Origin: Scolanthus callimorphus
Lineage: Eukaryota > Cnidaria > Anthozoa > Actiniaria > Edwardsiidae
Reading direction: 5' to 3'
DNA length: 64,000 bases
NCBI GenBank assembly: GCA_033964015.1
Contig: CM066920.1
Span: forward strand, 9,205,912 to 9,269,911
The notes under the pieces were generated by a model, which was given only the letters and a program-made list of their open reading frames with translations, searched no databases and was not told the DNA's origin. The position numbers and the translations under genes were made by a program. This document shows positions 41,487-53,571 of the stretch, in pieces. Every line of letters starts with the position of its first letter. Position 1 is the first letter of the stretch.

Positions 41487-44400
41487 ATGCTTCGTTTCGC
41501 GCTCCCTGTTTTGGTGGTGCTTGCCTTTGGGGTACTTATGTCAGAAGGCAGAAGTAAAGAGAAACGTCCTAAAGATGCAGATCGAGTTGAAGCTGAAGGT
41601 AGGACGCTCAGGAAAACAACACGCAACGCATAGGCGCGGAGCCATACATTTACTGCATTTTGTATTTTCACTCTTCCTATACATCCCTACTAATGAGCAA
41701 CCCCACTTTCTATGGTCCTGCGCCGCTTATGCAACGAAAAGTAAGTTCGTTCTTTTCCACCGAGTTCACCCTTGTCTTTAGTCTTGATAGAAAATATGTC
41801 TTTCTCAGGCACTTTACTGTGGACGGGACTAGTCGAAAACAAGCAAAGATAAAAATGCTTTCATGTTTATCTGACGTAACGTCTCAAATCCTCAAAGAGC
41901 GAAGAGCGAACTATGCCCTTTGCAGTTCGTCTTTTACATGGTTGTACTGGAGAGCAAAAAATTGAAACATAGTTGATCTTCTTTTACCTGATAAAACAAT
42001 TGGTCAAATCAATTCTAATATACGGAGCTCAATCGAATTTCTTCACGATTTCGTAAACTCAGCTAAAAAGTTTGTTTGCTCTCCAGTTTGATTTACCCTA
42101 GCGAAATAACAAGCACATGACTTCAGCTGCAAAGAGCCTATTTCCCAAAACTGAGAGAGCAGTTGCACTAGGACGTGATCTAGGCAAAGTGCCAGAGCAG
42201 TAAATTCTACTACAGCGCTCTAACGAGCCGGTCTTGAACTCTCGGCAGGCTTGGAATCTCTTCACATAGAGGCATTTTACTACAGTGCGAGGACCAAACG
42301 TATGCAGGTCTTAAATTATTCCGTATACTTTGGAGCTCCTCATCCAATCACGTACGAGAAACGTGTTTTTTAAATATCCTCGCCAATACTGAAACAGTGC
42401 CGGCTTTTTATGGGGTATTAATTGAGCTCTAGTTTACTTTCCAATAGCGCCCATGCATAATGCAATATGAACTAGTAACCAAGTCAGCGTTTTTCTTTTT
42501 GACTCTAGGCTGTGGTTACCGAGATAAAAAGAAACTGTGTTCGGCGTGGGCCAAGGATGGTTACTGCAACAATAGATATTACAACGTCTTTATGGAGCAA
42601 AACTGCAACAAGTCTTGCCATTGTGACGGTATTGTACATTATTCCAGGTACGGCGGAGCCGGGGAGGGGGGGGGGCTTTAGCCATATTCATCAAGTTAGT
42701 CATACATAGCCCCACCCCACCCCCCTGTATTCCGCCGTCCCTGTATTCTCACTAAAGTTTGTCACTAAGCTTTCATTCATTATTCTGGTACCCAAAGCTT
42801 CCCGGTTCGTCACCTCGCTGGAGACACTCTGGTAACAGCCTTTGACAACTGCGCGAGATTCTCGTACACAGAGATACAGAGCTCTAAACGGCTCTGTATC
42901 AAATCTCGCGCAATCGTCAATGGCTGTCACCCGAGCCTCCCCCACAGGTGGGGAGCTCTGGGTCCGAGAATGAGCTTTCTGCGCATGCACCAACGTTTAA
43001 ATTCAGCCAATCAGTGGAGGCCCTCAAATGGCTGTCCTCAATTACAAAAAAAAAATTGTGAATTACCATATTTACTAGATTTATCGCCACAGGTGGAAAC
43101 AAAATTGAATGGAGGGAAAGAGCAAAACCCAACCCACGAAAAAAGAAAATAGTTAAAATCAATGGTGGTAAGCATACTGAGAGCTTTTTTCCCTCTCACT
43201 TAACATATATTATTATTTTATGTTCATTTTTTCTTTTTCTATCGCCAAAAAACGAATTGCAATGGACCTATACCTACATTTTCCTTACGCCTTTCTCTGG
43301 CCGATCGCGTACCATTTTTTACCGGCGATGGACCAATGTGTCTTTCAATGGTCTCCGATTCGATCTCCATCAAACAGGGGTTGAGTAAACAGCAAAAGGT
43401 CAAATGCACTCCCTCCGCCCCCTCCCGCGTCCTTCGCCCCCTCCCCCTGCCTTATATACTTATCAATTCAATGGCATTGCCTTGGAAACTTGACATGACA
43501 TTTACCAAGTAAAAATAAAAAAAACACCATTGCGGTAAAATATAACGCCAAATAATTTGCTGATATCATTGGTAAATTACCAAGTTAAACGTGTCATGGC
43601 AAGTATATCGCAAATAATCAAGCAGTAAAATATTTTCTTCTCAGTTTGCCCCTACAACAACACAAGTCCTGACTGCCCGTACTGGGAGTACTCCGGAGAA
43701 TGTAAACTATATGCACACACACGAAATGTACGCTGCAGGAAATCCTGCCTTTGCAATGGTAGGTATAAATTTAGAGGGGGCTCCACTAGGACCTAGACTC
43801 TGGTCTATACCACCCTCATTCTGTTTCGGTTTGCTTTATTGCCGCCAACTGGTTAACGCAGCGCACAGCTGTTGTGCGGAAGGCTAGGGGTTCAAATCCC
43901 TGCCGGACCAATACTCAGGGTCTTTACATAATTGAGGAGAAGGTGCTGCCTTTGTTCCAAGATCTGCAAATGGTTAGACCTTCGCGTCTTCTCGGATAAG
44001 GACGTTAAACTACACTAACCTGAACCAGAGGGACACGCTGGGGCCAACCACCCCCCAAAATTGCAAAATGCGTCATTCAAACTTTGACTCAACATGACTT
44101 TGTATCCTCTGAGGCTATTTTGACCAAATTTGGTAGATAGGATAACATTACGATGACAAATATTTTCCACTACTTTTGACGTCACTATGATGCTTTGTGA
44201 CGTCACCAGAGATAGCGCAATCGTTTGATCATTTTTAAGAATTGGAATATGCACTATTTCTGTAATGGCGATGATACACCTTAGCAAGAGATGTTGAAAA
44301 CCGAAAACCGTTTGTTGATAGCATAAAAAATAGCTGAGGTCTAGCATTTCAAAGAATGACCCCCTCCCCTCCCTACTTTTTTTGTCACAGTAGCAAATGT

Positions 44401-47273
44401 ATGGGAAAACAAACTCACTGGTAATTTTTCTTTAGTTTTTAGTCAATTGAACCGATTTCTGTTGTTAAGTGTCAAGCAAAATGGTATCTAAAATCGTATG
44501 ATTTTGAACCTCCCTTCAAGAAAGACTCCCAGCCGCATGCCGAAATAAATAAATGAAGTGAAATAAATAAAAATAAATAAATGAAGTGAGCCCCAGAGCC
44601 TTTTCTGCATGTTTTGCACTGGTCTCCCTGATTTTGGTGGAGAAATGACGCACGTGTGTCGTGCGAGTCAGTACGGCTCTCAAATATGTCTAAGTCCGAA
44701 GAACCCGCTAAAATTGAAAACGCAAGCCTATTACACAGAAAAACCATTTGACTTCGGAATTGTTTGTATGCTTATTATATCTCAGTAAGGGAAGAGAAGA
44801 AACAGGTAAAGTAAAATTGTTATATAAGAAATTTTTAGTTTACCATAGGATTTTTTAGAGAATTTCATTCATGGCTTAGCGTGCGCTCTGTAGGCAGTGG
44901 CAGTGGTGTAAGTTTGTTCAAACTTGAATGAAGATTTTTCTCAGCTCAAATCTTTCGAATTAAAATCATCCCTGCACATAATAGTAAGTAATCTGTAATA
45001 GAACCATTTAGTTTTGAATGTCTATAGTGCTTTCGGCTGAGGGAAATGAGTTCTTTTTAGTTTATGTGTTCCTCGCTGAAATAATCGCTTGAATTAGAAC
45101 TTAGCCAAAGGTGAATCTTTTCCAACAAAAACACGCCCACTTGAGAGATTTCCTTCTTCTCTTCGGGTGTGTGTCCTTCGTTTTGCGATACAGCGTAAGG
45201 ATTTACACTTTGAGAATATTATTCATGGCTTTGCACGTGGCTTTGCTTTGTGTAAATTTGTCACTCATTTCGCCTTAGCGCGCGAACAGGAAAGCAAGGC
45301 ACTGGCCATGTACGTTTGTTCAAGCTGAATGAAATTTTTTCTCAACTTAAAGCTTTCGAATAACAATTATCCCTGTACATTCCTGACAGTAATCTGTGAC
45401 AGAACCATTTAGGTCTGAATGACTATGGTGCTTTCGGCTGTGCGAACTGAGTTCTTTTTTAGTTTCTGTGGGAGATTTCAAAACGGCGGCGATGGCGGCT
45501 TTGTCCCTCGCTTAAGAAATCGCTTGAATAAGAACTTAGCCCAGGGTGAATCTTTCCAACTAAAACACGCTCACTTGAAGGTTTTCCACCAGTCCTCTGC
45601 AGGTTTGTGAACCTCTTTTGGCGACACAGCTTCAGGCCTAAGCGGAGTGAGTGCGAACGATTTAGCCAATCAGAAACGTTTGCGCAGACAACCCGATTAT
45701 AATAGTATAGATTTTGTAAACTTTTTCAACTGTTAAGGTAGATCCAACCTTATACAAGTCATGAAAAAATCATAACTCAGCTAATATAAATCCTAAAAGC
45801 AAACGGTTTTCGACTTTTAGCTTTTCTTGTTGAAATCTATCATTGCCGCTACAAAAAACAAGCAGATTCAACATTACGAAAAATGGTCCAATAAATACGT
45901 TAACGCCAGTGACGTCACAATCACCATGGTGACCACTCAATACATGGAAAATGTTTGTCTTCATAATATCATCCAATGTACGAAGTTTGGTAAAAATAGA
46001 CACAAGGGGTAGAAAGTTATGGCGAGATTTGATTTTTGGTCACTTTTGATGACTCATTTAGGGGGGTGGTTGGCCCCAGCGTGGACGTTAAAGAACCACG
46101 GGGACGTCGGTAGTTTAGTGCAGGGCTCACAACTTTGATCAGGGAACCTCATAATTGGAGCCTCGCTCGTGAGGAATTCCCGGCCCTCGGGCAAATTCAA
46201 TAAATAAATATAGCTTTAGCTCCCCACTTTTTGACAAAATTTCGTACATTTTTATAAACAAATCCACGCATCACAAGGATGGTAGATATGTTATTATCAG
46301 TGCAAATATTTAAGATACCAATTACGTTCTTATTCGTTCCACTCAAACGAACGTAAATTATTTTGCACTTCTTCTTCAAGTCTCCATCTTAGCATTTTTC
46401 AAGGATATCAGTAATAGACCTTTTTCCAAAATGGCCGCCGCAAATTCACATGTCTTAAAATTAAACTGACTGAAAATCAAATACTGGCACTAGAAAGAGT
46501 ATCCTCACATTAGTAATACGTTAAATTTTCGTTATGCCAAATCCGATGTCGGCTGAGAAAGCAGCGTCTGAAAATTGGAAATTTTACAGAGATTTGTATG
46601 ACTGGGGGTATGACGCATACCCCCAGTCATACAAACGTCTGTAAATTTTCAAATTTTCAACGTTCGTTTTCTCGGAAGATATTGGATATAATGCAGCGAA
46701 ATTTTGTAGTTTTACTAAAGTGATGATGTGTGTTCTAGTGCTGGTGTTCATTTTTAACAAAAATCGGTTTGAAATTTCGGCGGCCATTTTGGAAAAAGGT
46801 ATATTCTTCATGTGGTAGGCTGTACCGGGAAATCGTAATCTGTCAATGCCGCTATTATTAATACTTGTCTAAAAATGCTAGAACATTATTTTTCGATATC
46901 CGGGAACTCTAGCTATGGAATTGTAGAATTGAAGCGTCACTTTGTTTTTCGTATATCTTCGTAAACTTGCAATCTATCGATCTTGGGTCAAATGCGCTCT
47001 AAATTCAATCTTCATAATTGTTTGGGAGGGAGAAAGTGTGGTGTTAGACCTAGTAGCCAATTTGACAATGATCTCCCTCTCATACCTAACCAGTATGCTC
47101 TCTATTGTGATTCAGTGTGCACTGACTACGATAGAAGATGCAAATCCTTCGTCAGCCACTGCAAAAACAGAGGCAAACCCGACAAGAACAGGGGCAAGGG
47201 TAGGCCTGTCAGGTTAACCTTGCCCGTCAGGATGGCTATTTACTGTCCAAAGACCTGTGGTTATTGCAAATGA
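41487..47273 (+). CDS. secreted three-ShKT protein, tandem copy 1 (5 exons)
   Basis: Exons 41487-41598, 42509-42628, 43093-43167, 43645-43758 and 47116-47273, all joined in phase 1; 192 residues. Exon 1 gives a strong signal peptide (MLRFALPVLVVLAFGVLMSE) and a basic stretch. Exons 2 and 4 are each one ShKT domain; exon 3 is a Lys/Arg-rich linker; exon 5 is a C-terminal ShKT with an unusually long loop between its third and fourth cysteines. ShKT domains are six-cysteine modules known from sea anemone potassium-channel toxins, but also occur in many non-toxic secreted proteins. The functional Lys-Tyr pair of ShK is not evident. Internal domains end C-x-C, the last ends C-x-x-C. Toxin function is therefore unproven. 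Paralog of 49282-53571. Confidence 0.85.
42780..42972. mobile_element. MITE family M1 copy 3
   Basis: Ends tattctggtacccaaagctt and gagctctgggtccgagaatg. A perfect inner palindrome around cagagctctaaacggctctg. It lies between exons 2 and 3 of the first ShKT gene. Confidence 0.6.
43840..44010 (+). mobile_element. tRNA-derived SINE fragment
   Basis: The A-box-like TGGTTAACGCAG (43850-43861) and B-box GGTTCAAATCC (43889-43899) have normal spacing. The 5' flank cannot pair with the 3' arm (ccggacc) to form an acceptor stem, so this is not a working tRNA. The 3' domain ends ttctcggataaggacgttaa, and gacgttaaag recurs at 46084 beyond the inserted element. Confidence 0.55.
44034..46083. mobile_element. 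2.05-kb element with ~310-bp diverged inverted ends
   Basis: The outer ends cacgctggggccaaccaccc and gggtggttggccccagcgtg are perfect inverses. Similarity continues for about 310 bp (44034-44345 versus 45760-46083). The interior contains a diverged direct duplication of about 400 bp (near 44890-45190 and 45295-45610; tagtgctttcggctg / tggtgctttcggctg). No transposase ORF. It fills the long last intron of the first ShKT gene. Confidence 0.7.
46415..46803. mobile_element. foldback element (tagacctttttccaaaatgg ends)
   Basis: A palindrome of about 390 bp with ends tagacctttttccaaaatgg and ccattttggaaaaaggtata. The centre tgactgggggtatgacgcat folds on itself. TA at both edges. Same intron as the 2.05-kb element. 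Confidence 0.65.
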
Positions 47274-48007
47274 TCACGTTTCTCGTCTACAGGTACATCA
47301 TGGTAGAGTGGAACATATTCTAGCGTGTATTTCTTGCGGGTCATCTATAGTATAGGGAACAGGGACTTCAGGCTCCTAGCAAAATAATTTTATTGTAATG
47401 GGTGTGGGTGTGGACATACTAGTGTAATTAGGCATTTGATGTTCGGGAGTGTTATAGAAAATCAATTTGAAGTGTATTTCTTATTTTTGTTTGAGTACGT
47501 GAGTTACTAGTTTAACTACTGGACATTACTAGACCTGTCTTTGTCTTGTAGCAGGAGGGCAGCAGGCAACATTTCTAAACTTGTTCTGAAGAGCTTCTCC
47601 CCTAAGATGCATCGCGCATAGTTGAACAAAAAATGAACGCCAATCATATATATTCAAAAATCAACAAATTATTCACAACGCGCGCAAAACACATTTTTCT
47701 GTGGTTGATTTCTGCCTTAAGTGGCACTGTTTCGTACTTGTAATTTAAAGGATATTTTTCTATCCACACTGCCGCGTAGGTTTGAGCGCACAGAAGGCCG
47801 ACAACCTTAACTGAAACAGCTGTATTCAAGTGTGTTGTTTTGAAACCAAGTCTTACGGGTCACCTATAATCTAGTATAGAATCTAGTACAGGGAGCAGGA
47901 ACTATACTAGCTTCTATCAGGCATCCATTAGAGGGAGTGTTATAGCAAATTACTATTATTGTACTTTATTTTGTAGCGAACCAAATTCTATTGTTAAGCA
48001 ATAAAAG

Positions 48008-48182
48008 TACTTCCCGCGTGCTCTCTGCTTTCTTACAAACACGAGGGGGATGTTGGGAGAACTGATCAAAACTTGAAAGACACGAGCCGCAGGCGAGTGC
48101 CTTTCAAGTTTTATCAGTTCGACCAACATTCCCCGAGTGTTTGTAAGAAACCAGAGAGCACGCAGAAAGTATTTTTATTGCT
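48008..48182. mobile_element. palindromic MITE (cgtgctctctg..tttcttacaaacac arms)
   Basis: The arms gtgctctctgctttcttaca.. and ..tgtaagaaaccagagagcac enclose caaaacttgaaag / ctttcaagttttatca around a centre near 48095. Similar central motif to 2808-2985. Confidence 0.6.
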
Positions 48183-48524
48183 TTTAGAAAATAACATACA
48201 CACGCGCGACAGCGTTGCGTGACAATCGTGTTTCTGAGGTCTCTTACAAACACGCTTTTTAACCAATCAGAATGCGCACATTCACAATACAACATAGGTG
48301 TTACTTTCTAATGGAAAATGTCATTTTCTAATGGAAAATGGAGTATGGGTGTGGTTGTGGGTATATTGGTGTAATTAGGGTATTTGGGTTCGGGAGTGTG
48401 TTATAACAAATAAAATCAATTTTGTTTTTTTTATTTTGTAGCGAACGATATTTTATTGTGTGGTAAATGGAGTATTGCATCGGGTGTATGTGGGCATACT
48501 AGTGTAATTGGGTGGCCAAGGTGA

Positions 48525-48585
48525 GGTACACCTTGGTCATCAGAGGATCACGATCTGTGGTTGTTGCACCAATTGCAGTGGCGGA
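48525..48585 (+). pseudogene. fossil fragment of a ShKT gene last exon
   Basis: ggtacaccttggtcatcaga and ctgtggttgttgcaccaatt align in order with ggtacaccctggccgtcagg and cttgtggttgctgcaccaaa of the last exon at 53411-53571, with an internal deletion of about 20 bp that removes the fourth-cysteine region. It lies between the two paralogs, next to repeated 3'-flank units, so it is a remnant of a third copy. Confidence 0.65.
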
Positions 48586-49281
48586 AGCAGACCTTTAGAA
48601 GGGGAAGGATACTAAAGATTTCAGACCAAGGGGGTGGATAATCTAAAGGTTAGACCAGGAACATGAGAAAAAGGGGGGTGAGGGTAGGTAGCCACCCTTA
48701 TCATCCCCCTGGATCACATCACATCTGACATGGTACGTAGAGTGTTTTAGCAAATTAATTTTATTGCACTTTATTTTGTGGAAAGCATTGATTCTGCAAA
48801 ACATTGATTCTGCAATTACTGTTACGTCTATTCGAAAAGCTACAATTTTGAGCGTAAAATCGGCAAAACATATAGGGACACACGAACGCAATGCTTTAAC
48901 GAGATTTCCAGAAAAAGTATAATGGTAACGTATTGGTAAAGGTCTCCCAGAATAAACAGTTGCTTGCTAAATTCATTCAAAAGCGTTAAAGGGGTGTTGC
49001 AGTGATGCCTCGCAGCTTAAAGTTCAATGAGAAATTCTCATTATGTGATTCAACCGACGTCCTGCCGTAAATAACCCCATATTAAATACTGAGCCCAATA
49101 TAGTACATGCTGCTTCGTTCCGTGTTGGTATTTATGACTTTCCCCGTTGTCCCCTGGAACATTCTACGCTAGACGCTGGGCTAGACGAGCGCCGAAAAAA
49201 ACTCACTGCAAACCTTTACTGCCTTAGTACTCGCTCGTTGCAGAAGTATTTGTTGATGCCAAAATTCTGCTTTTATAAATA

Positions 49282-52200
49282 ATGCTTCGTTTCGCGCTCC
49301 CTGTTTTGGTGGTGCTTGCCTTTGGGGTACTTATGTCAGAAGGCAGAAGAAAGGAGAAGCGTCGTAAAGATGATGTTGATCGAGTCGAAGCTGAAGGTAG
49401 GACGCAGATATGTCTGCATCTCATTAATTCGCCATCTCTGCATCTCATTAATAGAATCTAAGATGGCGGACGCGGACTTTTATTCAATGTTGCATAGAGC
49501 GAATTCTCAAACACTAAGGGAGCCTTAGTTGATTGCTCAGTGAACTAGGATCTCATGTATAGGCAAACTACCAGAGCAATAAAATCTGCTATACCTCGAT
49601 GATGCGAACCTATAGCGTTCCATTCTAATATGTCTGCATTTTATGTCGAATTTTACTCTGGGTGGGAGGCGAAAACAAGAAAAAATGCGCTAGCTTTCAT
49701 ACGTTTTATAAGACGCATTTTTGTAAGATAATCGTTGTCTGGAAATTCCGGTATGTCTTGAATTTATGAAGCCCTTTCCTTGCCCAAATTTATCAGGACC
49801 AAAAATACCAAAGGTCGCGTTGCTTAATTGTAGCGACTGAATTAAGAGAGGATCCTTCAAGAAATCGAGAATTTAGAGTAATGTGGAAAAAATTATTTGA
49901 AAGGAATTTCAAGTCAACTTTGGAAAATCGTTACTCGAGTTTCAAATTAATAAACGACGAGGATTAGTCTTACATTTCATTATTCAAGAATTTCTTCTTT
50001 TAATTTATCAGTTTCTTGCGACGATTTACTTTTACTCATTCCGTGCGTTGACAAGAAGGCCCGTCGTTAAAACTGACCTTCACTTGAAGATAATATTTGT
50101 CTTGGAAAGTGGACAAACTCAGCGTTCGTACTTGAACAACACGGCGCATCCTCAATGAATACAGCGCCCTGATGAGCAGGTCTTGAACTCTCGGTAGGCT
50201 TGGAAACGACATACTGAGGCATCTTATTACAGCACGAGAACCAAACAAGTCTGAAAAGTATGGACTTGATTTTCTCTTACTTTCGTGGTCCTCGACAAAT
50301 TGCGCGCGAGGTTTGGCGGCAGACAAGTTTGCGCCATCCAAAGAAGCCCGGGGGATATAGGGGGATGATCGTCTGGAAAATGTACTTTTTACGCTAAGAG
50401 ATAGCAGACAGGGTGTGGCCTATATCAGATTTACTCCTAAGAGATGGAAAATTGGGTTTGGTCAAAGAACCATTTTTATCCGAGCCGTGCCAAACATTTC
50501 TGTCGTGTAGATTGGGCTTAGCGAAGAAGGCATAACGGAAGACATCTCTAAGGGATAGCAGACGACTCCGTTTTGATATCTGACACCCATAAACGATTAA
50601 AGCACTTTGTGAATAATTAGTCCCCACTCCTAAACTGAAACAGTGCCGGCTTTTTGTGATTGATTCTAGTTTACTTTGCAATGCGCTCCTAATGCAGTTC
50701 GAGCTAGTAACCCAAGTCAGTGTGTTTTTCTATTTGACTTTAGGCTGTGGTTACCGGGATAAAAAGAAACTGTGTTCGGCGTGGGCCAAGGATGGTTACT
50801 GCAACAATAGATATTACATCGTCTTTATGGAGCAAAACTGCAACAAGTCTTGCCATTGTGACGGTATTGTACATTATTCTCAGAAAATTTTGCGCGCACT
50901 AAAGGGTTATCATTTATTGAAGATCCAGGGGCGTATCTGTCTTTGCCAAGTAAGCACTCACTGGTTTACAAATTTTTCGCCATGTATTGAGCCGTGTCTT
51001 GACAGAAATTATGAAACCTTTTTTAAGAGAAAAATCTTTGGTGCAAATTTGATGTTCATCCAATGGGCAGAACGTCACTTCATCAGACACAAACACCAAC
51101 AGAAAGATATTCGAATAAATGGACAGAATAAAAGGAGCGGAAAGTATATATCACTGGGCATCATTAGATATGGGCTTTCAGGGGAAAAATGGTCGTCTGT
51201 TCAAGGAAACGAAATTGGCGAGATGACGTTGGCGCGCATGCGCAAAAGGAAAACTAAAAAGAACCTCATTCTCCTGTCATTATAATGGATACTATTGAAT
51301 TGTGATGACTAAAACATGTTACACAGCAACTGTGCGAAACATTACTGCATTACTGTTGAATAAGCTAGTTTAAGAAAGAAACAACGTGTCCCACATGGAT
51401 CTCTTACACACTCATCAGACCTGTATATATGTTCACGGTGCATAATTATTGTTGATTGTTCACTAACGGTACAAGGGGCGTCCTTATATGGTCTGGTGGC
51501 CGGGCGTACTCTCACCCATAGGTATCTAGCTACTGAGCAATTCAACACCAGGATAGCGACTGTCAGGGCCGAAATCTCTGGCGTGGGCGTAAGAACCGTA
51601 CGGTCGCCATACGACGCTTCAGCTCTTTGTCTGGAAGTATGGTCCTTTTTTTTCTTTCGCCTCAAGTCAAGTAAAATGCTGAATTCGCATTGGCGTAAAA
51701 ATGTTGAGCGTAAAGGACAGGCAGATTATATTATATTACTTGCAACCGACTCACAAAATGCAGTTTAATTATTCTCACAATTCCATCATTTTATCGCAAA
51801 TAACAACCACCACCGTAAAACCAAACCATAGTACTTGTGTTGGTCATCGAATAACTAGGTTATTCAAATAACCATTCTAGTAATTCCAGGGGCGGCTAAT
51901 ACAAGAACAAAAGGCCTGGATACGCCCCTGAAGGTTGAACTACATACATGGTAGTAAGAGGTGGACCATTAGAAATTGGGGGAGGGGGGGTGGATGAGGT
52001 AGTGCAAGAATTTTTTTTCTAAATTTGTATCATGTTTTTTACTAGCTTGGATCCCTGCAAGATTTTTATTTTGGAAGGATTGGCCTTGCTCGAATTTTTT
52101 TTTGGGAATTGCCAGCCCCCCCCCCCCCCCTCCCCCAATTCTAATGGTCCACCCCTAAGGCGGTCTAATGCAACCTAATAAGCTACGAAAGATGCTCGCC

Positions 52201-53571
52201 CAATATTCAATTCATTTTTTGCCAAATCGCACTTTCACTAATACCACAAAAAAGAACTTCCGGAGAAACTACCATATGAAATTGCGTGTTTGATGTGTTT
52301 TGTGCGCGCCTTTGAATGTAATATTATATTTTTAGAATCGCTTCCTGGCATAAAAATGCATAAATTACTATATTTACTCGATTCATTTCCACAGGTGGAA
52401 ACAAAATTGAATGGAGGCAAAAGAAAACGAAACCAAGAGAAACCGAAAAGGAGAAAGCAGTCACTGGTGGTAAGCACAGTTCGAAAGTGTCTAGCATTCT
52501 CACTAATGACATATATCTAATAATATTTATGTTATCTGTTTCACTTTTTATCGCAAAGAAACGAGTTGCATGCAATGGACCTTTGTTAACAAACTCGTTC
52601 GCTGTACTGTTCAATATTCGGAGATAAAATTTGTATCTCCGCGCGGCTATGTAATATTTTCTATGTTGCCTTCGCAGTTTGCCCGTACAAAAACAAAAGT
52701 CCTCACTGTCCATACTGGGAGTTCTCGGGAGAATGTAAAATAAATGCATTCACGCGAACAGTACGCTGCAGGAAATCCTGCCTTTGCAATGGTACGTATG
52801 AATTGACGATTCCAGCTATAACGCACGCGCGCGCTGCATGTCGGTAGATGTGGGACATTTGTCGAACAAACTGTTAAAAAAGCGCGCGCTGCATTCTGGT
52901 AGTTGTGGGACACGGCTTGGCATTTCTGAATAAAAAAGAGCGTGCGTTGTAATCGTCCATTAAAAGGGTCACCGTTGCGTCGCGTAATATTTTCGTTTTG
53001 ATCAAAGTATCACCTCCTCCAACGTTTACATTATTTCTTCTCAAAAGTATATCTTTCAATTTTGCTCAAAATTTCGATATTTCTTTTTGGTCACTAGAAG
53101 AGTGGGCATGCAAATCAGAAATCTTACATCTATAAAGACAAATATCTCGACACCATTTTTAGGTCATGTCGTTCTGTTTCGTTTCTGTTCAGCTAATTAG
53201 AAGCGAGATCTACTACCCTGGCGTGTCTGTGTTCAAAGTTGAAAATTTCACGAGCACCTGTGCAAACACGATGTTCCCCCGCGCAATTTGACAGCCAGCA
53301 ATGAGAGCTTATAAAGCTTTTATGACAATGCAAACCAAGAAGTCAAAAGTTAGACTGCAGTCACAATCTAACCAGTCTAACCGGATATGTTCTCTATTGT
53401 GAATTTCCAGAGTGCACTGACTACGACAAGAAGAGTTGCAAATCGAACGCCAGCCACTGCAAGAAAGGCAAACATTGCCAGCTTAGGGGCAAGGGTAGGA
53501 TCATGAGGTACACCCTGGCCGTCAGGATGGTTATTTACTGCCCTAAGACTTGTGGTTGCTGCACCAAATGA
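49282..53571 (+). CDS. secreted three-ShKT protein, tandem copy 2 (5 exons)
   Basis: Exons 49282-49396, 50744-50863, 52395-52469, 52678-52791 and 53411-53571; 194 residues; exon structure and phases identical to the copy at 41487. The signal peptide is identical for the first 22 residues. Exon 2 differs at only 2 of 120 bases, whereas exon 4 differs at 8 of 38 residues. Exon 5 carries two extra cysteines (KHCQ and CGCC), so the last domain may pair differently or dimerise. Introns 2-5 are shorter than in copy 1 because the large mobile elements are absent. As in copy 1, a toxin role is possible but unproven. An AATAAA lies at 53914-53919. Confidence 0.85.
51955..52157. mobile_element. MITE with taagaggtggaccattag ends
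   Basis: Left taagaggtggaccattagaa is inverted at the right as ttctaatggtccacccctaa; both arms continue into attgggggaggg / ccctcccccaat. Inside are poly-C and poly-T runs. It lies in intron 2 of the second ShKT gene. A 44-bp caggggcgg..cgcccctg hairpin (51887-51930) lies just upstream. Confidence 0.6.

Larger units (their letters stand above)
47274..49281 (+). other. inter-paralog region with repeated 3'-flank units
   Basis: A 3'-flank unit including tttattttgtagcgaac, ggtgtggttgtgggta and actagtgtaattagg recurs near 47390-47480, 47935-47995, 48320-48430 and 48440-48515, and again after the second paralog (53700-53910). This shows that more than one copy of the gene's 3' end once lay here. 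Contains the palindrome at 48008-48182. About 150 bp upstream of each paralog's ATG, blocks like atgacttgccctttgtcccc / atgactttccccgttgtccc are conserved and may be promoter sequence. Confidence 0.6.

Noticed and set aside
42509..42628. Calling the ShKT proteins potassium-channel toxins
   Set aside because: The Lys-Tyr functional pair of ShK is not visible and ShKT domains are common in non-toxic secreted proteins; only the fold family is supported.
43840..43905. Functional tRNA gene
   Set aside because: A and B boxes are present, but the 5' end cannot pair with the 3' arm to form an acceptor stem, and the sequence continues into a SINE-like 3' domain.
50656..51285. 209-codon ORF running past exon 2 of ShKT gene 2
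   Set aside because: It is exon 2 read through its donor (gtattg) into the intron; the paralog has the same donor and a different intron.
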